Part shown: positions 63,953 through 64,000 of the stretch, in pieces
Numbering within the stretch: position 1 is the first letter of the stretch
Layout of the letters: each line of letters opens with the position of its first letter
Assembly (NCBI RefSeq): GCF_014762745.1
Contig: NZ_JABURJ010000110.1
Location: forward strand, 25,645 to 89,644
Origin: Kangiella sp.
Lineage (GTDB): Bacteria; Pseudomonadota; Gammaproteobacteria; Enterobacterales; Kangiellaceae
Direction: 5' to 3'
Length of the DNA stretch: 64,000 nt
Notes under the pieces: model-generated
Seen by the model: the letters and a program-made list of their open reading frames with translations, nothing else
The model's database searches: none
Told to the model about the DNA's origin: nothing
Program-made: the position numbers and the translations under genes

Positions 63953-64000
63953 AAAATCATAAGTCGCCCCCTCCGTTGAGGCATCCAGAGGTATACTCAG

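Noticed and set aside
1..64000. CRISPR arrays, tRNA or rRNA genes, prophage or integrase modules
   Set aside because: No regularly spaced repeats, cloverleaf-like segments, rRNA signatures or phage structural genes were seen on reading both strands.

Overview
The window reads as a chromosomal segment of a marine gammaproteobacterium. Protein sequences and gene order (kynurenine-pathway operon, dksA-gluQ-pcnB-folK-dNK-panBC block, leuS-to-lipA envelope block) most resemble Kangiella or a close relative. This is recognition from memory, not a search. No rRNA, tRNA or CRISPR array was recognised.

Layout. 1-3.3 kb: the start of an exported protein, a DUF885 lipoprotein bracketed by two 88-bp REP-like palindromes, and yajQ. 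3.6-10.2 kb: a tightly packed operon for tryptophan catabolism through kynurenine and 3-hydroxyanthranilate to 2-aminomuconate (RidA-type aminomuconate deaminase, HAO, ACMSD, cyclase-family formamidase candidate, kynureninase, kynurenine monooxygenase), ending with an M28 peptidase. 10.3-13.7 kb: HIT protein, PBP1B, ThpR. 13.7-17.0 kb: a probable split borosin RiPP locus: a GNAT acetyltransferase, a SonM-like peptide alpha-N-methyltransferase, an 82-aa SonA-like precursor, and an overlapping TPR-GGDEF protein. 17.2-23.9 kb: pepB, ribA, a DUF2059-like exported protein, a hydrolase, a Rieske protein, and a GAF-PAS-PAS-GGDEF-EAL protein.

23.9-29.1 kb is an AT-rich accessory island. It has two double-glycine-leader peptides with a shared two-cysteine pattern, a small exported two-cysteine protein, an HlyD-type fusion protein, a C39 peptidase-ABC exporter, and two tiny membrane proteins (one apparently frameshifted) that could give immunity. 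It looks like an undescribed microcin or peptide-secretion system.

29.4-38.1 kb: sfsA, dksA, gluQ, pcnB, folK, a deoxynucleoside kinase, panB, panC and acs. 38.2-46.9 kb: DUF1853, a CpxP/Spy-like protein divergent from cpxRA, LysE and DedA membrane proteins, an ACT-domain protein, an M48 lipoprotein, a GST and SlyD. 47.2-62.3 kb: one long minus-strand run, leuS-lptE-holA-nadD-rsfS-rlmH-mrdA-mrdB-mltB-rlpA-dacA-dat-ybeD-lipB-lipA, which joins peptidoglycan elongation, LPS export, lipoate and NAD synthesis. 62.5-64 kb: an orphan lipoprotein and a REP-associated tyrosine transposase flanked by an 11-bp inverted repeat.

The most novel parts are the borosin-like locus and the double-glycine peptide island.
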